Shown here: in pieces, positions 63,933 to 64,000 of the stretch | Position numbering within the stretch: the first letter of the stretch is position 1 | Layout of the letters: every line of letters begins with the position of its first letter | Assembly (NCBI GenBank): GCA_016839655.1 | Contig: JAEOTW010000144.1 | Span: 1-64,000 of the forward strand | From: Promethearchaeota archaeon | GTDB lineage: Archaea > Asgardarchaeota > Lokiarchaeia > Sigynarchaeales > SOKP01 | DNA: 64,000 bases | Direction: 5' to 3' | Position numbers and translations under genes: made by a program | Notes under the pieces: generated by a model | What the model was told of the DNA's origin: nothing | Database searches by the model: none | Seen by the model: the letters and a program-made list of their open reading frames with translations, nothing else

Positions 63933-64000
63933 TTGGAAGAAAAGAGTATATTTAGCCCAAATATTTCAAAAATTGAGGGAGAAATAATAGAGTTTTTATC
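63933..64000 (+). CDS. 3'-truncated gene, probably another GbsR-like regulator
   Basis: TTG at 63933 begins an open frame that runs to the window end, starting MEEKSIFSPNISKIEGEIIE. An AGGAG ribosome-binding site lies 12 bases upstream (63916-63920). The residues resemble the start of a GbsR-type helix-turn-helix, like the preceding gene, but only 22 residues are visible. Confidence 0.45.
   Translation, partial: MEEKSIFSPNISKIEGEIIEFL

Overview
This is an AT-rich, gene-dense, intron-free archaeal segment. Its informational genes are archaeal: an LSm–L37e pair, a tRNA-intron-endonuclease-family protein, a PIN–ATPase and a DUF5814-type helicase. Alongside them sit eukaryote-like families: a true actin-family protein, a Ras-like GTPase, a DRG-like GTPase, roadblock and longin-like proteins, a ubiquitin-like protein with a Gly-Gly end, an E1-like enzyme and leucine-rich repeats. 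That mixture points to an Asgard archaeon (Promethearchaeota), probably of Lokiarchaeia type. The lineage is inferred from gene content only. No rRNA, tRNA, CRISPR array or insertion sequence was recognised.

Layout. 0-8 kb: a truncated gene, a transglutaminase-like protein, a PadR regulator with its 2TM partner, a PAP2 phosphatase, two MFS transporters, a nitroreductase and the division protein SepF. 8-16 kb: a 2-hydroxyacyl-CoA dehydratase-type pair, LSm–L37e, roadblock plus E1-like, a gamma-carbonic anhydrase, a membrane–Nudix fusion and nadA. 16-24 kb: an LRR gene broken by one stop, a winged-helix regulator, a coiled-coil/polyproline miniprotein, the ubiquitin-like gene, a longin-like protein, a hydrogenase-type protease and a PAS histidine kinase. 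24-33 kb: EndA-like plus PIN–ATPase, a sirtuin, transporters, a PHP protein and a tail-anchored coiled coil. 33-38 kb: a candidate structured RNA, a broken HEAT/AlkD-like gene behind a PfkB kinase, and a Ras-like GTPase with a coiled-coil partner. 38-47 kb: flavin enzymes, small zinc proteins, an ECF S-component, a helicase, and a longin–DRG-like operon. 47-64 kb: folD, a surface alpha/alpha-toroid protein, a zinc-ribbon actin, CBS, ModE-like, MBL and HAD proteins, a large HEAT/winged-helix protein, purH, guaB and an ABC exporter with GbsR-like regulators.

The most notable reading concerns two genes of a probable ubiquitin-like pathway, the modifier (19824-20078) and an E1-like enzyme (11566-12303). 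Neither has an in-frame ATG, GTG or TTG at its N-terminus. Each instead has a Shine-Dalgarno-like sequence ending in TGAT exactly 5 nt before an ATT or ATC codon, which is where the family N-terminus should begin. The ordinary ribosomal gene rpl37e has the same spacing before its ATG. I therefore annotate both as non-AUG-start genes. Gene callers would miss one and truncate the other.

Other candidates for new biology are an actin-family protein with two zinc ribbons inserted near its C-terminus and altered catalytic residues, a DRG-like GTPase with degenerate G-motifs paired with a longin-like protein, a three-helix RNA with a T-rich terminator, and two genes carrying isolated in-frame stops.
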